Shown: positions 38,344 through 47,345 of the stretch, piece by piece
Layout of the letters: each line of letters starts with the position of its first letter
Numbering within the stretch: the stretch's first letter is position 1
DNA from: Caldibacillus debilis DSM 16016
GTDB lineage: Bacteria; Bacillota; Bacilli; Bacillales; Caldibacillaceae
DNA length: 64,000 nt
Assembly: GCF_000383875.1 (NCBI RefSeq)
Contig: NZ_KB912891.1
Coordinates: 116,789-180,788, forward strand
Reading direction: 5' to 3'
The notes under the pieces: generated by a model
The model's input: only the letters and a program-made list of their open reading frames with translations
Database searches by the model: none
What the model was told of the DNA's origin: nothing
Made by a program: the position numbers and the translations under genes

Positions 38344-38361
38344 ATGATCATCATCGGGTGA
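38344..38361 (+). other. Five-codon minigene ahead of cotA (MIIIG-stop)
   Basis: AAGAAAGGAGG (38331-38341) is a near-perfect ribosome binding site placed before ATG 38344, yet the frame stops after MIIIG. The cotA site (GAAGGAG, 38363-38369) follows directly. It may be a leader that modulates cotA translation or a remnant of an older start. Confidence 0.4.
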
Positions 38362-38376
38362 TGAAGGAGTGGAACG

Positions 38377-39909
38377 ATGAGACTCTCCAAATTTGCAGAT
38401 GAGCTTCCCGTCCCTCCCGTTTTACAACCGCGGTGGAAAGATCCGTTCCATACGTATTATGAAGTGAATATGACCGAATTTAAGCAATCCCTCCACCGGG
38501 AATTAAACGATACGACCGTATGGGGTTTTGAAGGCAGCTATCCGGGTCCCACCATCGAAGCAACGAGCGGAGAAAGGGTGTTTATCCAATGGATCAACCG
38601 GCTTCCGGACAAACATCTTTTGCCGGTGGACCGCACGGTGCACGGCGCCCATGGGAATGTGCCGGAAGTACGGACGGTCGTACACGTACACGGGGCGAGC
38701 GTCGAATGGGAAAGCGACGGCTATCCGGAGGCCTGGTTTACAAGGGGATTCCAACAAACCGGGCCATTTTTCCGAAAGCCGATCTATCGATATGATAATA
38801 CCGATCGGGCCTGCACCCTCTGGTATCATGACCATGCGCTCGGGATCACGAGGCTCAATGTGTATGCCGGCCTGGCGGGATTCTATCTGATCCGGGATCA
38901 TCGGGAACGTCGCTTGAATTTGCCAAGCGGAAAATACGAGATCCCGCTAATGATCCAAGACAAGACGTTTAAGGAAGACGGATCCCTATATTACCCTGAA
39001 CAGCCGGAAAAACCAGTCCCGGGATTGGAAACCTCGATCGTTCCCGAATTTTTCGGGAATACCATCCTCGTAAACGGGAAAGTATGGCCGTATCTCAAAG
39101 TGGAACCCCGGAAATATCGCTTCAGGCTGTTAAATGCGTCGAACGCCCGTTTTTATCGGCTGAAGCTTGATTCCGGACAACTTTTTTATCAGATCGGGAC
39201 GGATGGAGGATTCATGCCCCATCCGATCGGCGTCAGGGAGATCACGCTGGCCCCGGCGGAACGGGCGGATGTGATCATTGATTTTGCCAATCTGGCGGGG
39301 AAAAAGATTACCATGACCAATGACGCCCCCGCTCCTTTTCCGGCCGGCGATCCGCCGGACGAACACACTGGGACGGTGATGCAGTTTCGGGTGTCTCTTC
39401 CCCTGTCCGGCGTGGATACGAGCGTGATCCCGGCTGTTTTGCTGCCGCTTCCGAAAATAAACGAAGGGTCGGCTGCGAAGATCCGATATCTTACATTAAA
39501 TGACCGGCAGGATCCGTACGGCCGTGAATGGATGCTGCTGGATAATAAACCTTGGGATGCCCCCGTAACAGAAACTCCAAAGTTGGGATCAACGGAGATA
39601 TGGTGCCTGATCAACTTAACGGGGGATACACACCCCATTCATCTTCACCTGATCGATTTTCAAATATTGGACCGACGGGATTTCGATGCCGAAAGGTTTA
39701 AAAAGGAGGGGGTCATCCGTTATACGGGCCCGCCGATCCCTCCCGAGCCGCAAGAACGGGGATGGAAGGATACCGTAAGAGCCAATCCGAACCAGGTAAC
39801 CCGAATCATCATGAGGTTTGGTCCTTATACGGGGCTGTATGTATGGCACTGTCATATCTTGGAGCACGAGGATTATGAAATGATGAGGCCGTATCTTGTG
39901 ATCCGCTGA
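38377..39909 (+). CDS. cotA: Spore coat multicopper oxidase (laccase) CotA
   Basis: CotA sits in the outer spore coat and oxidises phenols, bilirubin and other substrates, producing the brown pigment that shields spores. The 510-residue protein has no signal peptide, as expected. Copper ligands appear as VVHVHGA (near 108), LWYHDHALG (near 153), THPIHLHL (near 416) and WHCHILEHEDYEMM (near 490), which includes the T1 cysteine and axial methionine. GAAGGAG lies 7 bp before ATG 38377. Length and sequence follow the B. subtilis enzyme. Mother-cell expression is expected but I could not identify the promoter. Confidence 0.95.
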   Translation: MRLSKFADELPVPPVLQPRWKDPFHTYYEVNMTEFKQSLHRELNDTTVWGFEGSYPGPTIEATSGERVFIQWINRLPDKHLLPVDRTVHGAHGNVPEVRTVVHVHGASVEWESDGYPEAWFTRGFQQTGPFFRKPIYRYDNTDRACTLWYHDHALGITRLNVYAGLAGFYLIRDHRERRLNLPSGKYEIPLMIQDKTFKEDGSLYYPEQPEKPVPGLETSIVPEFFGNTILVNGKVWPYLKVEPRKYRFRLLNASNARFYRLKLDSGQLFYQIGTDGGFMPHPIGVREITLAPAERADVIIDFANLAGKKITMTNDAPAPFPAGDPPDEHTGTVMQFRVSLPLSGVDTSVIPAVLLPLPKINEGSAAKIRYLTLNDRQDPYGREWMLLDNKPWDAPVTETPKLGSTEIWCLINLTGDTHPIHLHLIDFQILDRRDFDAERFKKEGVIRYTGPPIPPEPQERGWKDTVRANPNQVTRIIMRFGPYTGLYVWHCHILEHEDYEMMRPYLVIR

Positions 39910-40124
39910 CCGTTTCCCGCCGCGAATGGCACTCCTGACCGTTGCTCCGCGCAACTCGTACCGCTTATGAAAAAATGTGGGATGGGAAATTTGTTTTCCC
40001 CGGCAGTAAAAAATGAAAAGCCGCCGATCATTTGACGGTTGAGAGGAGACCGATTGATCTGCGAAATAAGCGATGGGGAGACCTCTCTTTTTTATGGGAC
40101 GGTTGCATGCCGCCGCTCGTTTCA

Positions 40125-40168
40125 GGGCACACAAAAAGACCGAAGTCCGTTGGTCCTTTTGTGTGCCC
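40125..40168. other. Long hairpin in the cotA-yjcZ spacer
   Basis: GGGCACACAAAA (40125-40136) pairs perfectly with TTTTGTGTGCCC (40157-40168), with GACC/GGTC extending the stem past one mismatch. It lies downstream of two convergent genes, so it may end transcripts from either side, but no T-run follows. A shorter stem nearby (GAGAGG near 40040 with CCTCTC near 40083, then TTTTTT) could terminate cotA. The rest of 39910-40222 is featureless. Confidence 0.55.
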
Positions 40169-40222
40169 CGCTCAACCTGTTGCTAGGACAAGCATTTTGG
40201 CAATTATTGAAGTAAACCGCGG

Positions 40223-40372
40223 TTAACAGGGTCCGAATTCCGGTCCATAACCGTATCCTCTCCCGTGACCGCCAAAACCGCCGATCATACAGCCGCAACC
40301 CACGATGATTAACAAGATGAACAGCACCACGAAAAAGGCAAAGCTGGTACCCGCATATCCTCCGGCACTCAT
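40223..40372 (-). CDS. YjcZ-family small sporulation peptide
   Basis: A 49-residue protein with the layout of YjcZ-type sporulation peptides: a short glycine-rich start (MSAGGYAGTSFAFFVVLF), one hydrophobic helix (about 8-28), a GCGCM pair and a glycine/aromatic tail (GGFGGHGRGYGYGPEFG). GGAGGTG lies upstream of the ATG at 40372. Such peptides are made in sporulating Bacillaceae; their role is unclear. It is convergent with cotA. Confidence 0.78.
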   Translation of the reverse strand: MSAGGYAGTSFAFFVVLFILLIIVGCGCMIGGFGGHGRGYGYGPEFGPC

Positions 40373-40514
40373 CGAATGACACCTCCATTTATTTGCCTGC
40401 CATTTATCATATAGGATTTTTTCTCCGTTTGATTAGGCGTTCACATCATTTTCTGCGCATGCAGATGATTTTGTTTCGTCAGTGAAACAAGGAGATTATT
40501 TTTCATGATCCGTC

Positions 40515-40576
40515 AAAACCCCGGAACCTTGCCATGGCGTCTTCTTCGCACCCAAATCGGACGTTTCGGGGTTTTT
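40515..40576 (+). other. Leader hairpin upstream of oxdC
   Basis: AAAACCCCG (40515-40523) pairs with CGGGGTTTT (40567-40575) across 43 bases and continues into TTTTAT. It is terminator-shaped and lies about 90 bp before oxdC, so it could be an attenuator. No other feature was found in 40373-40666. Confidence 0.4.
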
Positions 40577-40666
40577 ATACGAAGGGAGATATTTTCCGAA
40601 TCCGCGTCATAAATTACTGTTAAGAATATGGAATTTTCAAAACTCCTTGTGAAAGGATCATATCTT

Positions 40667-41857
40667 ATGAAAAAAGGACCGGAGAATCAAGCTTCCTTTG
40701 GAAACGTACCGCAGCCGGTCAGGGAAGACGGCGCCGGCGGAATCGATTTGGGCCCCCGGGATGTGCTTCGCGACCTGGAGAATCCCGACATGCTGGTCCC
40801 GCCTGCTTCGGATGCCGGATCGATCCCCAACTTGAAGTTCTCCTTTTCCGACACCCATATGCAGTTAAAACACGGCGGCTGGTCGCGGGAAGTGACGGTG
40901 AGGCAGCTGCCGATCGCCACCGCCCTGGCGGGCGTGAATATGTACCTGACGCCCGGCGGGGTGCGCGAGTTGCATTGGCATAAGCAGGCGGAATGGGCCT
41001 ACGTGATCTTGGGCAGTGCCCGCATCACCGCGGTCGACCAGCACGGGCGGAATTTTATCGCCGATGTAGGCGAAGGGGATTTGTGGTATTTTCCCGCCGG
41101 AATCCCCCACTCGATCCAGGGGCTCGGTGAAGGCTGCGAATTTCTGCTCGTCTTCGACGACGGCAGTTTCACGGAGTACGATACCTTCACGATTACCGAT
41201 TGGTTCGCCCATACAGCGAAGGACGTGCTGGCCGCGAATTTCGGCGTACTGGAAAGCGTCTTTGCCCATATTCCTGCCAAGCAGCGCTACATTTTCCAAG
41301 GGAAGGTGCCCGGACCGGTGGAAACCCAGAAGGTGCCGGATCCTTACGGGATCGTGCCAAAGACCTTCACGCACCGGCTGCTGGCCCAAGAGCCGATCGT
41401 CACGACGGGCGGGTCGGTACGCATCGTCGATTCCACCAATTTTCCCGCATCGGCCACAATCGCGGCGGCACTGGTCGAGGTCGAGCCGGGCGGGATGCGG
41501 GAGATGCATTGGCATCCGAACAGCGACGAGTGGCAGTATTACCTCACGGGCACGGCGCGCATGACGGTGTTCGCCGCGAATGGCACGGCCCGGACATTCA
41601 ATTATCGGGCCGGCGATGTCGGCTATATCCCGCGCGCTTACGGGCACTACATCCAGAACATCGGCGACCAAAGCCTTTGGTTTTTTGAGCTATTCAAGAG
41701 CAACCGTTACACCGATGTGTCGCTGAACCGGTGGATGGCGCTGACCCCGGAAGAGCTCGTGCGGGCCCACCTGCATGTTGGGCCGGAACTGATCAACGCG
41801 CTGCGGAAGGAGAAATGGCCGGTAGTCAAATTCGCGGTCAACCGCCGGCAGGAATGA
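40667..41857 (+). CDS. oxdC: Oxalate decarboxylase (bicupin)
   Basis: It converts oxalate to formate and CO2 using manganese and oxygen. The 396-residue protein has two cupin domains: the first with HWHKQAE (His103, His105, Glu109) and His148, the second with HWHPNSDEW (His281, His283, Glu288) and His327. The active-site lid that reads SENST in B. subtilis OxdC is TEYDT here (169-173); the proton-donating glutamate (Glu170) is kept. ATG 40667 follows AAAGGA by 9 bp; the earlier in-frame ATG at 40628 has no site. No signal peptide. Codons in this gene look more GC-rich than in cotA, which may hint at separate origin. Confidence 0.93.
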   Translation: MKKGPENQASFGNVPQPVREDGAGGIDLGPRDVLRDLENPDMLVPPASDAGSIPNLKFSFSDTHMQLKHGGWSREVTVRQLPIATALAGVNMYLTPGGVRELHWHKQAEWAYVILGSARITAVDQHGRNFIADVGEGDLWYFPAGIPHSIQGLGEGCEFLLVFDDGSFTEYDTFTITDWFAHTAKDVLAANFGVLESVFAHIPAKQRYIFQGKVPGPVETQKVPDPYGIVPKTFTHRLLAQEPIVTTGGSVRIVDSTNFPASATIAAALVEVEPGGMREMHWHPNSDEWQYYLTGTARMTVFAANGTARTFNYRAGDVGYIPRAYGHYIQNIGDQSLWFFELFKSNRYTDVSLNRWMALTPEELVRAHLHVGPELINALRKEKWPVVKFAVNRRQE

Positions 41858-41959
41858 AAACGGTAAAAGCTGCCATCCCTATGTCCGGCGACCGGCGAAT
41901 CTGTTGTTTCCAAAAGGCGCGGAAGGAAAAGTTCAGGAAAATGGAAAACGATGAAGGCG

Positions 41960-41988
41960 GGCCTATTCATTTGAGTAGGTCTTTTTTT
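41960..41988 (+). terminator. Terminator of oxdC
   Basis: A 7-bp stem with two G-U pairs (41960-41966 with 41975-41981), followed by seven Ts. Confidence 0.65.
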
Positions 41989-42023
41989 CTTCCGAAAAAG
42001 AAGGGAGGGGATGGAGGCGGCTT

Positions 42024-42179
42024 GTGAACAAAATGACGCTCCCTGACGGCTCAGACATTTTCATCCTGATCGATAACATGCCTGTGTTTCATCCGGGCAG
42101 AAAACGGCTGTATCTGAACCGGATGTTCTTGATGCCTTTCGCCCTGATTATCCGGTTGGTGCGTTCCGCGTTTCCGTAA
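42024..42179 (+). CDS. Putative small basic peptide
   Basis: GTG 42024 has an excellent site (GGAGG 42013-42017, 6 bp spacing) and opens a 51-residue frame starting MNKMTLPDGSDIFILIDNMP, with a basic patch (HPGRKRLYLNR) and a hydrophobic C-terminal stretch (MFLMPFALIIRLV). I do not recognise it. The good initiation signals are its only support. The B. subtilis locus has yunC-G here; none of those is evident. Confidence 0.35.
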   Translation: MNKMTLPDGSDIFILIDNMPVFHPGRKRLYLNRMFLMPFALIIRLVRSAFP

Positions 42180-42300
42180 GGGCGAATTTTTTGGTATATA
42201 TGGAGTAGAGAACGTAAAATGTGCGGGGGATTCCCGTGCGATTCCAAAATCGTTGCCTGCACCGGGGAAGCCCCCGAAAAACCTGCGAAGAGGGAATAAA

Positions 42301-43689
42301 ATGCTTGAGAAGATTTACATTTATCATACGAACGACTTGCACAGCCATTTTGAAAATTGGCCCCGCATCCGGAAGGAATTGCAAAGGCGAAGGGAAATCC
42401 ATGAACAGCGAGGCGAGTCCATGTTCCTGTTCGACGTCGGGGACCATGTGGACCGTTTTCACCCCTACTCGGAAGGGACGATGGGAAAGGGGAACGTCAA
42501 GCTTCTCAACGAATGCGGCTATGACGGGGTGACGATCGGAAACAACGAGGGGATCACCTTGTCCCATGAGGATTTGATGGAACTGTACCGGGAGGCCCGG
42601 TTCGACTGCCTCGTCGCCAATCTCTTTTTTGAAGACGGGAGCCGGCCGCCGTGGGCGAAACCTTACCGCCTGTATGAGACGCGGCGGGGAACGAAGATCG
42701 GCGTGATCGGGGTTACGATCAATTACAGCAATTTTTACCGTCCTTTGCATTGGGTGGCGGGCGATCCTTTTGCCGAGCTGCGGAAATGGCTGCCCTTCTT
42801 GAAGGAACAAGCGGATCTGATCGTCGTCCTTTCCCATTTGGGGTTGTCCGAGGATGAACGGATCGCCCAGGAATTCCCGGAGGTGGACGTCGTTCTGGGG
42901 GCCCATACCCATCATGTTTTAGAAAGGGGAAAGGAGATCGGCCAAACCCTGTTGTGCTGCACCGGAAAATACGGGATGAACATCGGCCGGGTGGAATTGG
43001 CGTTCGATCCGGAAAAAAAGAAGCCCGTCCGCAAAAGGGCGATGCTGATCGCGACGGAAGGGCTGGCGGAGGCGGAAGGTGAGAAACGGTTCGTCGAACA
43101 ATTGGAGGAAGACGGAAAAAAACTGTTATCCGCCCCGGTGGCGAAGCTGCCGGCCCGCCTGAAGTCGGACTGGTTCCGGGAAACGGAGCTGAACCGGCTA
43201 TTGTGCAAAGCTTTAACCGAATGGTGCAAGGCCGAATGCGCCTTTATCAATGCGGGCATTTTGCTGGATGATCTCCCGGAAGGGATCGTTACCGAGTATG
43301 ATATCCATAGAATTTGCCCCCATCCGATCAATCCCTGCACGGTGAGCATGAAGGGAGGGGCATTGAAGGAAGTCCTTGCCCAAATGGCGGAAGACCCCTA
43401 TTTGACGCTGGCGCTCAAAGGGTTCGGCTTCCGGGGCGAAATCTTCGGGAAAATGATCTTCGATAACATCCAAATTTCCGGGAAGGGCGCCTCCGCGGAA
43501 ATCCGGATTAACGGCGCGGAAATCGAACCGGAACGAAGGTATACGGTGGCGACGCTCGACATGCTCGCCATCGCCCGTTTCTATCCCCCCATCATGCGGG
43601 CCGAAAAGCGTTTCTTTTTGCCGGAATTCATTCGGGATGTTTTGAAGTGGAAATTGCAGACCATGTTCCCGCTGCCGGAAGATGATTAA
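42301..43689 (+). CDS. yunD: Metallophosphatase/5'-nucleotidase-like protein YunD
   Basis: A 462-residue cytosolic protein with an N-terminal metallophosphatase domain: YIYHTNDLHSHFENW (two metal ligands), DVGDHVDRF, IGNNEG, VLSHLGLSEDE and GAHTHH. A C-terminal 5'-nucleotidase domain follows (about 285-440, INAGILLDDLPEG, YTVATLDML). There is no signal peptide, unlike secreted nucleotidases, so a cytosolic nucleotide or cyclic-nucleotide phosphatase is likely. ATG 42301 is used; an in-frame ATG at 42253 lies further up. Confidence 0.88.
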   Translation: MLEKIYIYHTNDLHSHFENWPRIRKELQRRREIHEQRGESMFLFDVGDHVDRFHPYSEGTMGKGNVKLLNECGYDGVTIGNNEGITLSHEDLMELYREARFDCLVANLFFEDGSRPPWAKPYRLYETRRGTKIGVIGVTINYSNFYRPLHWVAGDPFAELRKWLPFLKEQADLIVVLSHLGLSEDERIAQEFPEVDVVLGAHTHHVLERGKEIGQTLLCCTGKYGMNIGRVELAFDPEKKKPVRKRAMLIATEGLAEAEGEKRFVEQLEEDGKKLLSAPVAKLPARLKSDWFRETELNRLLCKALTEWCKAECAFINAGILLDDLPEGIVTEYDIHRICPHPINPCTVSMKGGALKEVLAQMAEDPYLTLALKGFGFRGEIFGKMIFDNIQISGKGASAEIRINGAEIEPERRYTVATLDMLAIARFYPPIMRAEKRFFLPEFIRDVLKWKLQTMFPLPEDD

Positions 43690-44270
43690 AAGGACCGGGT
43701 GGAAGGCGGCCGTGCCCCCGAAGGGTTGCTGACGGTGCCTTTTCTTTTTCGGGAGGGAGTATTGGCGCCGAAGGGAGACTGCCCCGTCCCGGCGGAAGAT
43801 AGCAGCGTCGTCAACAGGCTTGCGGCTGGTTCCTTTCCATTTCGGGAGGATGCGTCGAAAGGGCGCAAGCGTTCCGGAAGGGGTATTTACCCTTTGTGGC
43901 TGGAATTTTCGTTCTGGGGGACGATGCCCGAAATATTTGTTAGCCGTGCGGTTTTTGAAGGCCTAAATGTTGCCGCGCGGAAACGGCCTCTTTTCCTCCT
44001 CGAAGGGCTGTCTGCGGCCCGAAATTTGACACGGGCATTCTCCCTTTTTCCGGTTGGAATTTTTTGCCGGAAGGGTTGCGCTGTCTGAAGATTTTGTTCC
44101 TGACGGGGATTTCCTTTTTCCGTTCGGAATTTTTGCGACCGGGAAGGGCGGCCTTCCGAAAATTTTCCTTCCGTATCGGGCCTGTTTTCCTTTTCCGGTC
44201 GGCAATTTTTCAAACCGTTGTTTTTTCCCCTTTGCGAGCATACATATAGCTTGTAAGGGGGTGTTCTCCG
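43690..44270. repeat. Spacer with three degenerate ~70-75-bp repeats
   Basis: CTTTTTCCGGTTGGAATTTT (from 44044), CTTTTTCCGTTCGGAATTTT (from 44114) and CCTTTTCCGGTCGGCAATTT (from 44189) begin three decayed tandem copies, 70 and 75 bp apart; a fainter relative lies near 43888. No gene is convincing in the spacer. A CATACATA just before yunB (44239-44246) resembles a sigma-E -10, but no matching -35 is clear. Confidence 0.5.
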
Positions 44271-45023
44271 TTGGCGTTATACCGCCGCCGCATCAGAAGA
44301 AAACCGCTTCCTTTACGATATATTTTGTTGTTATCCTTCGTTTTTTTTGTGCTTTCGAGCGCCGTCGGGCTGTGGATCGTCAATGACCGGATGAAGTCGC
44401 CGGTCATGAAATACGCCGAGTCCCAATCCGTCAATTTGGCGACGAACCTGATCAACAAGGCCATCGAAGATCAGATCGGCGAAGGCCTTCGGCTGGACGA
44501 TATGATGGAAATCGTGCCCCTTGACCAATCGGGGAGCGTCATGACTTACCGGTTCAATACCCAGAAAGCGGTGGAATATTCGACGAAAATCACCAATTCG
44601 ATCCTGAACAGCATCAATGCGATGGAAGGGGGAGCGGCGGAACTTCCCCTGGAGGGGGATATTAAGGATGTCCATCCGGCGAAGGACGGGATCATCTTTT
44701 ACATCCCGATGGGCCGGGTCTTCGATAACATCATCATCGGCAGTCTCGGTCCGGATATCCCCGTCAAGCTGCAGGCCATCGCCGATGTGAAAAACGATAT
44801 TGAAACCGTCCGGGAAGAACATCAAATCAACAATATTTGGGTGGAAATCCGGCTCCATGTGAAGATCGGCATTCGCATTATCGTCCCCTTTGAAACGGAA
44901 ATCACGACCATCGAAAAAAGGATCCCCCTCGCCATGGGATACATTAAAGGGGATGTTCCCCAGTTTTACAACAATCGCGGTGACACGCCCCCTTCGATCC
45001 AAATCCCCGATGGGAAAGAGTAA
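44271..45023 (+). CDS. yunB: Sporulation protein YunB
   Basis: A 250-residue protein with one N-terminal transmembrane helix (about 16-37, YILLLSFVFFVLSSAVGLWIV) and an extracytoplasmic domain beginning KYAESQSVNLATNLINKAI, the hallmark of YunB. B. subtilis yunB is a mother-cell sigma-E gene needed for full sporulation; its precise role is unknown. TTG 44271 follows AAGGGGG by 9 bp. It lies between yunD and lytH as in B. subtilis. Confidence 0.92.
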   Translation: MALYRRRIRRKPLPLRYILLLSFVFFVLSSAVGLWIVNDRMKSPVMKYAESQSVNLATNLINKAIEDQIGEGLRLDDMMEIVPLDQSGSVMTYRFNTQKAVEYSTKITNSILNSINAMEGGAAELPLEGDIKDVHPAKDGIIFYIPMGRVFDNIIIGSLGPDIPVKLQAIADVKNDIETVREEHQINNIWVEIRLHVKIGIRIIVPFETEITTIEKRIPLAMGYIKGDVPQFYNNRGDTPPSIQIPDGKE

Positions 45024-45455
45024 GGCGGGTGGAAGGGAGTACCGGCTCCTCGCGGAAGTTGATTCCACCATTGTTTCCCATAAGTAAGGGAGGAATGGGT
45101 GCCGGCCCTCAAAAAACGCCGCGGAGAAAACCTCGGGTTTCCGATGGGGAACGGGATGCCGGGGATTTGTCTTTCCCGTATTTGTTCCCTTTGGACGCCC
45201 TATGCCCTCCATATGCCGCAGAAGTCCGCGGCGCGGCGGAAAGAGGGACAAAAGGGAGGACGATTTTCCAAAGCGATAGGGTGGCATTTTTCCACGGCGG
45301 TCTGGACTATGGCTTCCGGATGAAAAGCCCGGACGGTTATCGCCCGGATGGCCGGCCAACCCGGGAAAGCTCCCGCATCCTCTCTCCCGCATGCCGAAAG
45401 GCCGGCCGCCGGCCTTTCCGGAAGGCATTTGCTGCGTTGGGATCGGGGCAGGGGA
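45024..45455. other. GC-rich spacer between yunB and lytH
   Basis: Convergent genes flank this spacer. It contains a GC-rich palindrome (GAAAGGCCGG 45396-45405 with CCGGCCTTTC 45409-45418) without a T-run. No gene is recognisable. Confidence 0.4.
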
Positions 45456-46457
45456 CTAGCCTTTTTTTCCTTTGTTCGCCTTCGTCTCCCGTTCCCAACG
45501 TTTTAAATACGGATAGGGGTCAAAGGACCATTCGGTGCGTCCGTTATCCTTGTACATCCCATAATGGAGGTGGGGAGGGAATTTTCCTGCCGTGCCCTTC
45601 GGCCCGTATCCGGAACTGCCGACGGTGCCGATGAGCTGACCCGGTTCGACGACATCCCCGATTTTGATGTTTTTAGAAAAATGATTCAAATGGGCATAGT
45701 AATGATAGGTATTGTTGATGTCGCGGATGCCGACGCGCCAGCCCCCGTATTTGTTCCAGCCTTTCATCTCGACCACCCCGTAACAGGTGGAATACACTTC
45801 CGTGCCATAATGGGCAAAAATATCCGTTCCTTCATGGATCCTTCTTCCGCCCCACCCCCGCCGGTCCCCCCACGTGTCCCGGTAACTGTACCGGGCGTAA
45901 ACGGGAAGGGGAAAATGCTTCTGCTGCAGGTCGATCCGCCCGTAGGTTTTGAAAAGCTTGGCAATATTCAAAATGATGCCGACGGTCTTGTCCCGCTGAT
46001 AATAATTCCACAATGCGATTCGGATGTTTTCGTCGTCGGGTCCGTATTGCAGGAGATAGTCGGCAAAGGAATAAAGGACGTCCGCGCCGTCGGACGGATC
46101 GGCTTTTCCGTCGCCGTTCCCGTCCCTGCCGAAACCTTGGAAAACCAAAATGGACAACGGGTTTTTGTCATCCGGGTCGGGATTGAACAATCCCGCCCAT
46201 TTTTCTTTTGGGATATGAATGGCGATGATCCCTTCGGGCTTGGGCGAATGACGCTGCGCTTGCCGGATGTTCCTTTCGTATTGGTCGACGGCGGCCAGAT
46301 AATACCAGGGAATGTGGGTGGCCGCTCCCATATATTGATAGGCTTCCATCCTTTTTTCAAGCCGTGCCTTTTCCCCGTCCGGGGCGGCCGCCTGGGCGGG
46401 GTGGCAGGAGATGGCGGAAAAAAGGATGAAAAGGACGGACAGTTTCTTGATTCGCAA
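45456..46457 (-). CDS. lytH: Sporulation-specific L-Ala-D-Glu peptidase LytH
   Basis: LytH trims peptide side chains of the spore cortex to single L-alanine. The 333-residue product has a signal peptide (residues 1-24, LSVLFILFSAISCHPAQA) and a C-terminal M23 domain with HEGTDIF, the HYYAHLNHF histidine and PHLHYGM, the zinc ligands. The TTG at 46457 follows AAGGAGG; the frame is open further upstream without a site. In B. subtilis lytH is next to yunB and under sigma-K. Confidence 0.93.
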   Translation of the reverse strand: MRIKKLSVLFILFSAISCHPAQAAAPDGEKARLEKRMEAYQYMGAATHIPWYYLAAVDQYERNIRQAQRHSPKPEGIIAIHIPKEKWAGLFNPDPDDKNPLSILVFQGFGRDGNGDGKADPSDGADVLYSFADYLLQYGPDDENIRIALWNYYQRDKTVGIILNIAKLFKTYGRIDLQQKHFPLPVYARYSYRDTWGDRRGWGGRRIHEGTDIFAHYGTEVYSTCYGVVEMKGWNKYGGWRVGIRDINNTYHYYAHLNHFSKNIKIGDVVEPGQLIGTVGSSGYGPKGTAGKFPPHLHYGMYKDNGRTEWSFDPYPYLKRWERETKANKGKKG

Positions 46458-46662
46458 GCTGATTCCTCCTTGCTTGATCGGGCGCTGTCCTGTTGCAGGA
46501 CAGGCCGTTATCATGGGCTGCGAACGAAGTGAGCGGAGATGAAGAAAGACGGCATTTTGCCGGCGGAACTCTTCAGGATTGAATTTTTCCTGGGGAAAAG
46601 TATAATTCTTTATAAGAAATGCGGCATCATCCGCTGCCGTCCGGAACGGGGGTCCGGCGGAC

Positions 46663-47247
46663 TCATCCGCCCCCCGCTGGCGGTTCCGTTCCCTGCGGCG
46701 TGGAATCGATCATCCGTTGAATGGTAAGGTTCAAAACCTTATCGATTCCTCCGCTGTCCGAGTCCAAGCCGGCGAAATTTTCGATTTCCTTGCGCAACGA
46801 AGGATCGTCCGTCACATAAACCTCGTACTGCCGCGGCACGACGGACATGGCCGTCCGCTTCACCTGTTCGGCCACCCGCCGCCGGTCGCGGGAGCCGGTC
46901 GTATAGGCGACCAACGCTTCCTTGCTCGTGACCAAAGTGCTGCAATCCGTTACGTCCGGGAGGGACACCACGAGGCGGCTGATCATGTCGGCCAACTTCT
47001 CCCGGTTGATGAACACCGGCTTGTTGGCCGGGTTTTGACCGGCGACAGGGCTTTTCACGTGCCGGACGAATCCGAAGTCATCCATCCGTTCCCCGTTTCC
47101 GGTATCGACGTAATTGTACAGATCCGGCCTTTGGTCGTTCACGTCGACCGTGGTCCCGTTTCTTTCGTACACGCCGGGATGTCCGGCACTTTTGTTGCAT
47201 CCGCACAGGAACGCGCAAATCAGGCAGAGGGAAATGAAAGTTTTCAT
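46663..47247 (-). CDS. yutC: YhcN/YlaJ-family sporulation lipoprotein YutC
   Basis: A 194-residue lipoprotein: the signal peptide ends in FLCGCN (Cys17). The mature protein has the YhcN/YlaJ core (KLADMISRLVVSLPDVTDCSTLVTSKEALVAYTT.S and the VVPRQYEVYVTDDPSLRKEI segment), found in proteins of the spore inner membrane that help germination or outgrowth. GGAGGTGATCC precedes ATG 47247. The tail is proline/glycine-rich. lipA, which lies beside yutC in B. subtilis, is missing. Confidence 0.88.
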   Translation of the reverse strand: MKTFISLCLICAFLCGCNKSAGHPGVYERNGTTVDVNDQRPDLYNYVDTGNGERMDDFGFVRHVKSPVAGQNPANKPVFINREKLADMISRLVVSLPDVTDCSTLVTSKEALVAYTTGSRDRRRVAEQVKRTAMSVVPRQYEVYVTDDPSLRKEIENFAGLDSDSGGIDKVLNLTIQRMIDSTPQGTEPPAGGG

Positions 47248-47345
47248 TGGATCACCTCCTGAATTTAGCATTTGCAAAAGGGGCTTTTTTCCTGATAGAA
47301 AAATGTGGAATCCGCGATCATGGGAAGCGAGGTGCGAAATAGACC

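Noticed and set aside
38115-38390. Leftward 91-residue frame upstream of cotA
   Set aside because: It crosses the cotA start and ribosome binding site and shows no family features.
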